Part shown: positions 53,400 to 64,000 of the stretch, in pieces | Position numbering within the stretch: position 1 is the first letter of the stretch | How the letters are laid out: every line of letters begins with the position of its first letter | Origin: Tachypleus tridentatus | Taxonomy: Eukaryota; Arthropoda; Merostomata; Xiphosura; Limulidae | Assembly: GCF_004210375.1 (NCBI RefSeq) | Contig: NW_027467782.1 | Span: 36,879,771-36,943,770, forward strand | DNA length: 64,000 nt | Reading direction: 5' to 3' | Made by a program: the position numbers and the translations under genes | Notes under the pieces: model-generated | Seen by the model: only the letters and a program-made list of their open reading frames with translations | What the model was told of the DNA's origin: nothing | The model's database searches: none

Positions 53400-53589
53400 A
53401 TTTATTATATGTGTGTATTGCATGCGACTCCCACGTGGTTAATGTGGTATCCTAAACTTTGTGTTAAGTCTTTTACAGAGCGTTTTCGTTTTGTTTGTGA
53501 GTATTGAATATAATGATCATGCGGCTTGCGCTTCTTATTCCCAAGAAATCTTTCCCCTGTGAAAAAAGTTTGGAGACCCTGAGCTAGAA

Positions 53590-53615
53590 ACAAACAGAAA
53601 TACAACCAACATTTT
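53590..53615 (-). repeat. Right arm of the 26-bp inverted repeat
   Basis: Exact reverse complement of 53374-53399. It lies 100 bp from the 3' end of the hAT transposase, so it may record a rearranged transposon end. Confidence 0.85.
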
Positions 53616-53715
53616 ATTTATTTAAAAGGTTGTCAAAGAAGGTGGCATTAGCAAAAGCAATTGTCACATCGCACATAGTGAGTACACATCTGAATTTCAC
53701 TAAGCCGCAAAAAAG

Positions 53716-55504
53716 TTAGTGAGATTTATAAAATTGGCGTTTGGCTTTCAAAATATCTTCAATTTTCGGTTCTGAATTGCTATATCTAATCATTAGAATT
53801 GCTTTCAAATGTTCATCAGTCAACCTTGATCCAAGTACCGACTTCACACACTTCATTTTGAAAATGCTTGTTCACAGATATAAGTTATTCCGCACATTGA
53901 TGTCATACCAGATTCGAACTGCTTCAGCTTTGGAAAATCATCTTCAGGTGTGCAGATGTAAAATACAAAAAGTTGTCTCTCTCTGTGCTTTGCTTTCAAC
54001 ACGTCATTTCCTTGCAAATCGATGACCTCCAGCTGAAGTTCCATTGGCACGTCATCAATGACACAATCAAAAGGATTTTGAAAAAGGAGAATGTCACTTT
54101 CGATTCTGTCGAGATCCGAAAATCTCTCTAAAAAATGCTTATTTAAATCACCAATAATCTTTTTCTGAAACTTCAGGTTAACATCTTCTGTGATTCCAGC
54201 ATGAAACTCATTGAAACACTGAAAATGAGAGAGGTTTTCTCCTTCCAAATGTGCTTCAAACAATGACAGCTTTCTCCGAAATCCTTTAATGATTCTATAG
54301 AGATCACAAACAAAGTTATTCTCCTCCTGAAGTTTCAAGTTCAATTCATTCATGTGGGATGTGATGTCACCAAAATTGACAACCAAGTTGGATCCGACAG
54401 AAGTGGATCGGCTCTATATTTCTCGATAAAAAAATATATATTTCTCTTTTCAGCTTATAAAAACGAGACAAGACTTTACCGCGGCTGAGCCACCTCACTG
54501 CCGTGTGATAAGGCAAGTCACATAAATCCGAATCAATTTCTTCAAGAAACACCTTGAACTGGCGATGATTAAGTGCAAGACCCCGAATGAAATTCACTGC
54601 AGAAATGACTTGTTTCAGTACGCAAGAAATATCTAAGTCTTTTCTACAGAGTGCTTGCTCGTGTATGATGCAGTGTATGAACAGAGTGCTTCAGAGTTGA
54701 AGATCTTCCAACTGTTTCCTGATCAGACCCGTCTTTACTCCAGCCATGTTTCTTCCTCCATCAACTGTAACACCTCTAAGCTGATTCCACTGAAGGTTAT
54801 AGTCTTGCAAAGTTTTATGCACTTCCATGAAAATGTCTTCTCAACTTGTTCTTCCGTGCGTGCTGCAAACTGATGCCAACTCTTCCGTGATCTGAAAGTC
54901 CAAATTAACTCCACGAATGAACACGAGAAGTTGTGACGCACTCGAAAGATCAGTAGACTCATCCAGTGCCAGAGAATACCATTGGGAGTTTCTTGCTTTT
55001 TTGGCGTATCTGTAATGCGATGTTTTCTCCAAGTTCTTCTGCTCTCCGTACAACTGAAGTTGCTAAAGGCTGATACTTTTAAAGAAATTGTCTTTTCAAG
55101 ACACAGCTCATTTGCTGCTTCCGTCATACACTCTTTGTTGAAGTTGCCGTCAATAAAAGGTTTTCCTCGCTCTGCCATCCTATGCACTATTTTGTAACTT
55201 GTACGAGTGACAGATTTATTTTCAGCAAATTTTCTCGTGAAGAGATTCTTTTGAGATTCAAAAACACGTATCATGGATTCAAATTTCTCAGAACGGAACT
55301 TCCTGAAAATTTCAAATATGTTGATCGATGTTTTGTTTCATAGTGACGCCAAAGATTGTACTCTCTTAAAACGGCAACACTTTCTGTGCATATCACACAA
55401 GTAGCTTTCTGTTTTCTTGTTTCCACAAAGAAGTGGTTTTCTCCCCATTCATCATTGAAAGCATGACACTCAAAGTCCACTTTTCTTCTTTTAAAAGCAG
55501 TCAT
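53716..55504 (-). pseudogene. hAT transposase (GTF2IRD2/ZBED-like), frameshifted
   Basis: The minus-strand ATG at 55504 gives MTAFKRRKVDFECHAFNDEW, then a BED-type zinc finger (Cys36, Cys39, His54, His59 in CVIC…WRHYETKH). After frameshifts: RVFESQKNLFTRKFAENKSV (~55260), SQWYSLALDESTDLSSASQL (~54975) with the DEST acidic motif, HCIIHEQALC (~54660), LPYHTAVRWLSRGKVLSRFY (~54505), and a C-terminal dimerisation domain with SRLTDEHLKAIL and AKRQFYKSH before TAA at 53716-53718. Domain order and motifs match vertebrate GTF2IRD2- and ZBED-type domesticated hAT proteins. About 600 residues if repaired, so no domain is lost. At least three frame breaks make it inactive as written, though some may be sequencing errors. 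Confidence 0.88.
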
Positions 55505-55964
55505 GAAAAAAAAACAGGGTCTGAAAATAAAAAAACACAGAGCGCTGTGAGAAAAGTATTGTACTGGTCCAAGAACGCACAAACAAAATATATTGAAACG
55601 TACCTTTGGCACGAAACTTACCTGAGAACGAGTTTTGAAAAGCGCATAACCAGACTACTAGGAGAAATGAGCTTGCTGAAGCGGTAACCCAAGCCCGCTG
55701 AATTTACAAGACGAGTCGATGGGACGAGGGTTAAGTCTGTACTTGTTTTCGAAATCCTAATGCTTTTATAGATACGTGCCTCGATATGAATAAACGGGCA
55801 GCAAGGACGAAAGAAGAATTTTCCTATTGGTTAAAAATGCGCGTGACAGCCTTGTTTCTTTTTATCATAACGTCTTGTATTTGTCAGCTTGAAGCGACCA
55901 TCGGTGTGATTTATTTTGTTATGACAGTCGGACATTTTAATTTCAAGCGGCTAGCTGCTGGCGG

Positions 55965-56006
55965 GCCGGTCAAAATTACCTCGAGGGCCGTAGTTTGGTG
56001 ACCCTG
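55965..56006 (+). mobile_element. Probable right terminal sequence of the hAT element
   Basis: GCCGGTCAAAATTACCTCGA then GGCCGTAGTTTGGTGACCCT ends in CTG. Reversed, it starts CAGGGTCACCAAACTACGGC, the usual hAT terminus style. It lies ~460 bp beyond the transposase start. A matching left end was not found. Confidence 0.5.
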
Positions 56007-56009
56007 GCC

Positions 56010-57065
56010 TGCAACATTCAGTTTGTTTTTCTTCTCTCCATATTTGAGGGTTAAGCAATTGAAAAGTCGAAAGTTTGAGCGACCATGATACTAAAGACGT
56101 TCCTTTTTTTTTTTTTTTTTTTACGGCTGAGGGTGCTTTATAAGTATGATCGTCGATTACATTGTTCGATATGATTTTAAACAACATCTTTATTGCGGAG
56201 GGTGTCGACGATTATTTGTCTTTCCTTCCTCGTGATTTGTGGGCCAAAGATAGAGACAGCTGCATTCTTTGGCGTTTCTCACCTGGTCATTAAGATTCGT
56301 GTTCCATAGGAAATTTCAAATTCAACATCAATATTTTCATGCTTTCTTCCATTAGTGAATTTATTTATTAGTTGGATATTTAATCAGTTCCAAGTCTCTA
56401 ACCTTGTATTCATTTCTTTTGGTATTCTAACATTTTGTTTGTGATCTCATATGTTGCAAAGTGCTCTGTTTTTAATTTTTCACATTCCTCAGATTTATTC
56501 ATGACCTTTTAGTTATTTTATATATTTTTATTTTAAGACGAAAAATAAATAAAATCATTGTTCATCAGTCACAACCGATCAACAATAACAATAAGAGGTG
56601 CTTCAATGTGTTAAAAGTTCAGCTGTCTTTACCTGTCCATCTTCCTATCTTTATCATGCTGTTTTCCTATCTTTATCTATCAGCCTGTCTATCTTTACCT
56701 CTTAGTCTTTGTGTCTTTATCTACCGGTGTTCCTTCTTTTATCTACGCGTTTTCTTGGCTTATCCAACAGTTTTCCTGTTATTGTACACCTGTCATCAAG
56801 GTACTGTTAATATAATCTATAAGTGTTCTCACCCATTTCAGTCTCTTGGTGTTGGGCTTCTCTGTGTCACATTTTAACGATCCACAGAAGGTAAAGTTAC
56901 AGTAAAGTGTAAATGTTGTATTATGTTCTATTTAATATTATAGAGACAAGTTATGGCAGTATCCGTGTAACAACTTAAATAAATGTTTTCTTTTCTTTTC
57001 GAGTTACGAAGGGAGAAGTGTAATGAGTAGGAACAACTGTGTTAGAATTGAAACAACGTTCCAAA
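56010..57065. other. No supported gene
   Basis: Contains a poly-T run (56103-56122) and a degenerate TTTATCTNNCNGTNTTCCT repeat around 56630-56770, a short low-complexity stretch of ~30-bp units. Nothing else recognised. Confidence 0.45.
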
Positions 57066-57070
57066 CGAAT

Positions 57071-57199
57071 AGTGGGATTGGCCGTCAATTATGACGCCCC
57101 CACTGCTGAAAGGGCGAGCATGTTTGGTGCGACCGGGAGTCGAACCCGCGACCCTCAATTACGAATCGAACGCCTTATCTCACCTGGCCATGCCGGACC
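57071..57199 (-). mobile_element. tRNA-derived SINE, family 2, head fragment (reverse)
   Basis: On the minus strand: GGTCCGGCATGGCCAGGTGA, anticodon-loop-like ATTCGTAATT, B box GGGTTCGACTCCC, then CATGCTCGCCCTTTCAGCAG. It stops after the core, so the 3' half is lost. The tRNA-like head resembles a CGT-anticodon (Thr-type) tRNA but is part of a SINE. Confidence 0.8.
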
Positions 57200-59205
57200 A
57201 AATCTGAAAGAAGTCAATTGGTTACAGCGACCCCGTAACAATAAAATCTTTGAATTACAAAAAAATAATGAACGACTTAAGGCTTGGGCACCGTATGTTT
57301 GCGTTAGGCTTAAAACTAATTGAATTATGAGCCAAGGATAGAACCAGAAACACACACATACACTTCATGCTGTATGAACGTGCAAGACACACTTGGATGT
57401 TTTCTTATTCTGAACATTGATAAACTGGTTGTGACGTACAACCTTTGATAGTCGTAACCGACAAATTAATCAGTTGGGTGAAGACAGACTCTGCTCGAAC
57501 TTTGTTTTCTGTTTAAGTTTTCTGGCTGAATACTTCCCTCGGTTTGTTTTACACCACATACAGAGAATAATATGTGGTTAGGTTTACAGATATGTGACAG
57601 AGTTAATTACATCTTAATACAGTAAAGACAGGTTGAGAGGATTACTGTTAAGTCAACAGTGAAACAGCTGTTTCCTTTTGGTTCTGACAGACAACATAAC
57701 GTATGGACGTTTAAAGTTTAATATTGAAACGATAAAAGACAAACTGAGAACACGCTTAAAGTTTGTATTTATGATTAACTGCTTATTTTGAACATTAGTT
57801 TATTCAGAACCGAAATAACCAGATGTAAAAACTGAACCTGTCAGGATTGGAACCTTCGATTCTCCAGAGACGTGGGTTAGAATACCGTTTGATTCTAATT
57901 TCGCACCAAGTCAGATTTTTGGAATAAATGAATAAAACGTGCAAACGGTTCTGTTTCCTATTAAAGTATTTATATTTTTAAGAAAGCCACCAAGCCTAGC
58001 CGTCCCTAATATTGAAGAATAATCATTATGTTAGTACTGAATTTCTTCAAAAGATTAATTTGTTTAGTATGTATTATTAAGTGTTATTTTATATATACTT
58101 TTAAATTTTTTTAGAAGTAATTTTATTTAATGTATAAAGGCTTAATTTTTGATCTAATGCTGATTTGTTCTTCATTTGTCATAGAGCAAAAGAAGTTATT
58201 AATTTATCTATCTTTAGTTCATCTAAAGAATAGCTTCCTCTTATGTCATGAGTTGTTATTCAAGGGTTATTTTGCATTTCATTGTTTGCAGTTTTATGTA
58301 TTATTCTTAAACATTATTTTTCATTGTAACTATACATTAAATGTATATTATTTAAATCATTTTTGTATTGAGATTGAAATTTGTATTTTCTGCTATGTTA
58401 AAATTTATTTTGTATAATCATTATGGAAGGGTTTTTCTTTATTGCATTTCTTTGTTAAAAGTTTCTGAAGTGTTCATTATAGGGTTTATATAGTTGTTCT
58501 GTACTTTGGTGGTAAAGTTCTGTGTTGTAAGGCGTGTTAATAAAATTATGATATTGAATTCTTTTTATGGAGAATTTTTAAAATTAGGATGCTGTATCGA
58601 GTTCTTTCTCTAAGAGTTGTGCTGTCTTTGTCATAAGTGTTCAAAAGAATGGTAAAAACTTAACACACTGTGTAACCATGGTTCAACTTTGAATTTTATA
58701 TTTTTGAAAGTTAAAATTATCTACTAGTTTGAAGAAAAGCCTGAATTAGGGAGAGAGAAAATATTGTGTGTACAAATAAATGCATGTAATTTAAAAACAA
58801 CAAGGAATATGCCAGTATGTTGAGACTGTCCTATCCACTGTACTAAACCCTAAAATAATAACAAAACACTCAAAGCCATCCCTTATTATTCAGATATGTA
58901 ATGTGTCTTCCCCTTAACTTCCTCAGATTAACTGCATGTACTACATCTGAAAGCAATCCTTTTGAGGGGTCAGCTACCCTGTTAGAAAAATGAAGTTGTC
59001 TTAGTTAAAGACAACTGTTACGTTTATAATTTCCCTTAACAGTCTTAAACACCTTAATCAGTATTTGACATAGTATGTTTTTGAATTTATAATTTGTTCT
59101 GTGTGTGTGTGTGTGTATGTAATTTGATGTTGTTTAAGTTATCTTTCTCCTTACCATTGTATTGAGCTTACACCTATTCTGCTCATGGTGTAATGGGCCT
59201 CTTGA
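57200..59205. other. AT-rich sequence, no supported gene
   Basis: Open frames such as 58130-58417 are by-products of very AT-rich composition. A (GT)n microsatellite lies at about 59101-59118, just before the satellite. Confidence 0.5.
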
Positions 59206-59209
59206 TGAA

Positions 59210-62200
59210 TCAAGACTCATGTTAATGTAACACTTGTTACAAAGAACAAGAGAACTCGTATTAATATAACACTTGTTACAAAGAACTAGACATTCATGTT
59301 AATGTAACACTTGTTACAAAGAACAAGACAATCATGTTAATATAACATTTGTTACAAAGAACAAGAAAACTCATTAATATAAAACTTGGAACAATAAGCA
59401 GGAGACACTCGTGTTAATGTGACACTTGTTACAAAGAACAAGACACACTCGTTATAATTTAACACTTTTTACACAGAAAGAGACACTCATGTTAATGTTA
59501 CACTTGTTACAATGAACAAGAGACACTAATATTAGGTTAATACTTATTGCAAAGAACAAGAGAAATCGTTTTAATATAACACTTGTTACAAAGAACAAGA
59601 GACATTCATCTTAATGTAACACTTGTTGCAAAGAACAAAAAACAGTCATGTTAATCTAACACTTGTTTCAAAGAACAAGAGAAATCTTGTTATTATAACA
59701 CTTGTTAGAAAGAACAAGAGACATTCATGTTAATGTAACACTTGTTACAAAGAACAAGAAACAATCATGTTAATCTAACACGTTTCAAAGAACAAGAGAC
59801 ACTGATGTCAATACAACAAGTGTTATACTAACATGATTGTTTCTTGTTCTTTTTAACAAGTGTTTCATTAACACGAGTTCTATAGTTCTTTATAAAAGTG
59901 TTTCATTAACATGAGTTCTCTTGTTCTTTGTAAAAGTGTTACATTAACACGAGTGTCTCTTGTTCTTCGTAACAAGTGTTATATTAACATGTCTCTTGTT
60001 CTTTGTCACATGTGTTACATAAACATGGGTGTATCTTGTTTTTTGTAACTAGTGTTACTTAAACGCGAGTTCTCTTGTTCTTTATAACAAGTGTTATAAT
60101 AACGTGAGTGTTTCTTGTTTTTTGTAACAAGTGATATAACATGATTGTTTCTTGTTCTTTGTAACAAGTGTTACATTAACATGAGTCTCTTCTTTTTGTA
60201 ACAAGTTTTGTATTCGCGTGAGTTCTCTTATTCTTTGAAACAAGTGTTATATTAACAATAATTGTTTCTTGTTTTTTCTAACAAGTGTTACAATAACACG
60301 AGTTTCTCTTGTTCTTTGTAACAAGTGTCACATTAACAGGAATGTCTTGTTCTTTATTACAAGTTCTCTATTAACACGACTTCTCTTGTTCTTTGTAGCA
60401 AGTGTTACATTAACATGAGTGTCGTGTTCTTTGTAACAAGTGTTGTATTAACATGTTACTTGTTACAAAGTACAAGAGACGCTCATGTTAATGTAACACT
60501 TGTTACAAAGATCTAGAGACACTCATGTTAATGTAACACTTGTTGGAAAGAACAAGAAACAATCATATAAATCTAACACTTGTTACAAAGAACAAGAGAC
60601 ACTCATGTTTATCTAACACATGTTACAATGTACAAGAGACTCTCATGTTAACGTAACACTTGTTACAAAGAACAAGAGAACTCGTATTGATATAAAACTT
60701 CTTACAAAGAACTAGAGACACTCATGTTAATATAACACTTATTTCAAAGAACAAGAAACAATCATATCAATGTAACACTTGTTACAACGAACAAGAAGTC
60801 GTGTTAATATAACAGTTGCTACAAAAAACAAGAGACAATCATGTTAATGTAACACTTGTTACAAAGAACAAGACAATCATGTTAATGTAACACTTGTTAC
60901 AAAGAACAAGACAATCATGTTAATATAACACTTGTTACAAAGAACAAGACAATCATGTTAATATAACATTTGTTACAAAGAACAAGAAAACTCATAAATA
61001 TAAAACTTGGAACAATAAGCAGGAGACACTCGTGTTAATGTGACACTTGTTACAAAGAACAAGACACACTCGTTATAATTTAACACTTTTTACACAGAAA
61101 GAGACACTCATGTTAATGTTACACTTGTTACAATGAACAAGAGACACTAATATTAGGTTAATACTTATTGCAAAGAACAAGAGAAATCGTTTTAATATAA
61201 CACTTGTTACAAAGAACAAGATACATTCATCTTAATGTAACACTTGTTGCAAAGAACAAAAAACAGTCATGTTAATCTAACACTTGTTTCAAAGAAGAAG
61301 AGAAATCTTGTTATTATAACACTTGTTAGAAAGAACAAGAGACATTCATGTTAATGTAACACTTGTTACAAAGAACGAGAAACAATCATGTTAATCTAAC
61401 ACATGTTTCAAAGAACAAGAGACACTGATGTCAATACAACAAGTGTTATATTAACATGATTGTTTCTTGTTCTTTGTAACAAGGGTTACATAAACACGAG
61501 TTCTCTTGTTCTTTGTAACAAGTGTTTCATTAACGTAAGAGTTTCATGTTCTTTGTAACAAGTGTAATATAAACAAGATTTCTCTTGTTCTTTGAAACAA
61601 GTATTAGATTAACATGACTGTTTTTTGTTCTTTGCAACAAGTGTTACATTAACATGAGTATCTTTGTTTTTGTAACAAGTGTTACATTAACAGGAATATC
61701 TTGTTCTTTATTACAAGTGCTCTATTAACACGACTTCTCTTGTTCTTTGTAGCAAGTGTTAAATTAACATGAGTGTCGTGTTCTTTTGAACAAGTGTTGT
61801 TTTAACATGTTACTTGTTACAAAGTACAAGACTCATGTTAATGTAACTTGTTACAAGGAACAAGAGAACTTGTATTAATATAACACTTGTTACAAAGAAC
61901 TAGACACTCATGTTAATGTAACAATTGTTACAAAGAACAAGAAAATCATATCAATCTAACACTTGTTACAAAGAACAAGAGACACTCATGTTGATATAAC
62001 ACTTGCTACAAAGAACTAGAGACACTCATGTTAATGTAACACTTGTTACAAAGAACAAGACAATCATGTTAATATAACATTTGTTACAAAGAACAAGAGA
62101 ACTCGTGTTAATGTAATACTTGTTATAAAGAACAAGAAAACTCATTAATAGAAAACTTGGAACAATAAGTAGGAGACACTCGTGTTAATGTGACTTGTTA

Positions 62201-64000
62201 CAAAGAACAAGACACACTCGTTATAATTTAACACTTTTTTACAAGAGAAAGAGACACTCATGTTAATGTTACACTTGTTACAAAGAACAAGAGACACTAA
62301 TATTAGGTTAATACTTATTGCAAAGAACAAGAGAAATCGTTTTAATATAACAGTTGTTACAAAGAACAAGAGACATTCATCTTAATGTAACACTTGTTGC
62401 AAAGAACAAAAAACAGTCATGTTAATCTAACACTTGTTTCAAAGAACAAGAGACACTGATGTCAATACAACAAGTGTTATATTAACATGATTGTTTCTTG
62501 TTCTTTTTAACAAGTGTTTCATTAACACGAGTTTTATAGTTCTTTATAAAAGTGTTTTTTTAACATGAGTTCTCTTCTTTGTAAAAGTGTTACATTAACA
62601 CGAGTGTCTCTTGTTCTTCGTAACAAGTGTTATATTAACATGTCTCTTGTTCTTTGTCACATGTGTTACATAAACATGGGTGTCTTGTTTTTTGTAACTA
62701 GTGTTACATAAACGCGAGTTCTCTTGTTGTTTATAACAACTGTTATAATATCGTGAGTGTTTCTTGTTTTTTGTAACAAGAGTTACATTAACATAATTGT
62801 ATCTTGTTCTTTGTATCAAGTGATATATTAACATGATTGTTTCTTGTTCTTTGTAACAAGTGTTACATTAACATGAGTCTCTTGTTCTTTGTAACAAGTG
62901 TAACATAAAGATGATTGTCTCTTCTTTTTGTAACCAGTTTTATATTAGCATGAGTTCTCTTATTCTTTGAAACAAGTGTTATATTAACATCATTGTTTCT
63001 TGTTTTTTCTAACAAGTGTTACAATAACACGAGTTTCTATTCTTCTTTGTAACAAGTGTTACATTAACAGGAGTGTCTTGTTCTTTATTACAAGTGCTCT
63101 ATTAACACGACTTCTCTTGTTCTTTGTAGCAAGTGTTACATTAACATGAGTGTCGTGTTCTTTGTAACAAGTGTTGTATTAACATGTTACTTGTTACAAA
63201 GTACAAGAGACTCATGTTAATGTAACACTTGTTGCAAAGAACAAGAGACATTCATCTTAATGTAACACTTGTTGCAAAGAACAAAAAACAGTCATGTTAA
63301 TCTAACACTTGTTTCAAAGAACAATAGAAATCTTGTTATTATAACACCTGTTAGAAAGAACAAGAGACATTCATGTTAATGTAACACTTGTTACAAAGAA
63401 CAAGAAACAATCATGTTAATCTAACTCATGTTTCAAAGAACAAGAGACACTGATGTCAATAGAACAAGTGTTATATTAACATGATTGTTTCTTGTTCTTT
63501 TTAACAAGTGTTTCATTAACACGAGTTTTATAGTTCTTTATAAAAGTGTTTCTTTAACATGAGTGTCTCTTGTTCTTCGTAACAAGTGTTATATTAACAT
63601 GTCTCTTGTTCTTTGTCACATGTGTTACATAAACATGGGTGTCTCTTGTTTTTTGTAACTAGTGTTACATAAACGCGAGTTCTCTTGTTCTTTATAACAA
63701 GTGCTATAATAACATAATTGTATCTTGTTCTTTGTATCAAGTGATATATTAACATGATTGTTTCTTGTTCTTTGTAACAAGTGTTACATTAACATGAGTC
63801 TCTTCTTCTTTGTAACAAGTGTAACATAAAGATGATTGTCTCTTCTTTTTGTAACAAGTGTAACATAAAGATGATTGTCTCTTCTTTTTGTAATAAGTTT
63901 TATATTAGCATGAGTTCTCTTATTCTTTGAAACAAGTGTTATATTAACATCATTGTTTCTTGTTTTTTCTAACAAGTGTTACAATAACACGAGTTTCTCT
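59210..64000. repeat. 40-bp satellite in alternating inverted blocks
   Basis: Monomer about 40 bp: AACACTTGTTACAAAGAACA then AGAGACACTCATGTTAATGT. Orientation alternates in blocks: forward to ~59810, reverse to ~60455, forward to ~61435, reverse to ~61810, forward to ~62465, reverse to ~63185, forward to ~63460, then reverse past the window end. Roughly 120 monomers. Each holds a CTTGTT-ACAAAG-AACAAG hairpin. Large segments recur across blocks (for example 59340-59810, 60960-61440 and 62080-62460). Confidence 0.96.

Noticed and set aside
53566..53580. Left terminal repeat of the hAT transposase element
   Set aside because: AGTTTGGAGACCCTG has the same orientation as the right end at 55991-56005, so it is a right end of another copy or a rearranged end, not a proper inverted left end.
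57120..57199. A tRNA-Thr gene on the minus strand
   Set aside because: The tRNA-like part is fused to the SINE core and shares it with 40940 and 52608.
58130..58417. 95-codon hydrophobic open frame
   Set aside because: Arises from about 75% AT sequence; no neighbouring exon or signal.
59210..64000. Open frames with repeats like NTSYKKQ or VTKNKRH
   Set aside because: Translations of the 40-bp satellite on either strand; no start context or composition of a gene.

Overview
This is eukaryotic, almost certainly arthropod, nuclear DNA. It carries intron-less replication-dependent core and linker histone genes with metazoan 3' stem-loops, Jockey-type non-LTR retrotransposons, tRNA-derived SINEs, a hAT transposase, two satellite arrays and an intron-rich anoctamin gene. 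The two SINE families look to me like ones seen in horseshoe crab (xiphosuran) genomes; this is recalled resemblance, not a search. Two runs of exactly 500 N show that the window is a scaffold of three contigs, so adjacency across the gaps is not proven.

Contig 1 (1-16560) is a histone array. One unit holds H4(+), H1(+), H2B(-), H2A(+) and H3(-). Bases 1-1003 match 15584-16560, both being part of the same minus-strand retrotransposon (here LINE-B), so the unit recurs with a period near 15.58 kb. Both divergent gene pairs are split by a retrotransposon. LINE-B lies between H3 and H4. A 6.56-kb insertion flanked by a 12-bp target-site duplication lies between H2B and H2A. That insertion is two same-strand elements joined tail to head: LINE-A (gag-like ORF1, endonuclease/RT ORF2) and an ORF1-only element (here A'). 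They share an almost identical structured 3' end of about 107 nt. In both insertions the element's 3' end faces the nearby histone ATG, so each sits in sense orientation in, or just upstream of, the leader of H2A or H3.

Contig 2 (17061-35552) is one 18.5-kb satellite of degenerate ~34-bp monomers. Its last ~4 kb is organised as a recent ~849-bp higher-order repeat.

Contig 3 (36053-64000) starts with the C-terminal half of an anoctamin/TMEM16 gene: eight exons, 37303-49304, with all six expected Ca2+-ligand positions kept. Its N-terminal exons are absent. Then come small minisatellites, SINEs, a decayed hAT transposase of the GTF2IRD2/ZBED type (53716-55504), and from 59.2 kb to the window end a 40-bp satellite in blocks of alternating orientation.

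Single-base indels, mostly in homopolymers, hit every histone gene and also the anoctamin gene. Histone proteins are nearly invariant, and the same error type appears in an unrelated gene, so I read most of these as uncorrected long-read errors rather than true pseudogenes. The genes are annotated at their full inferred extent with the breaks described.
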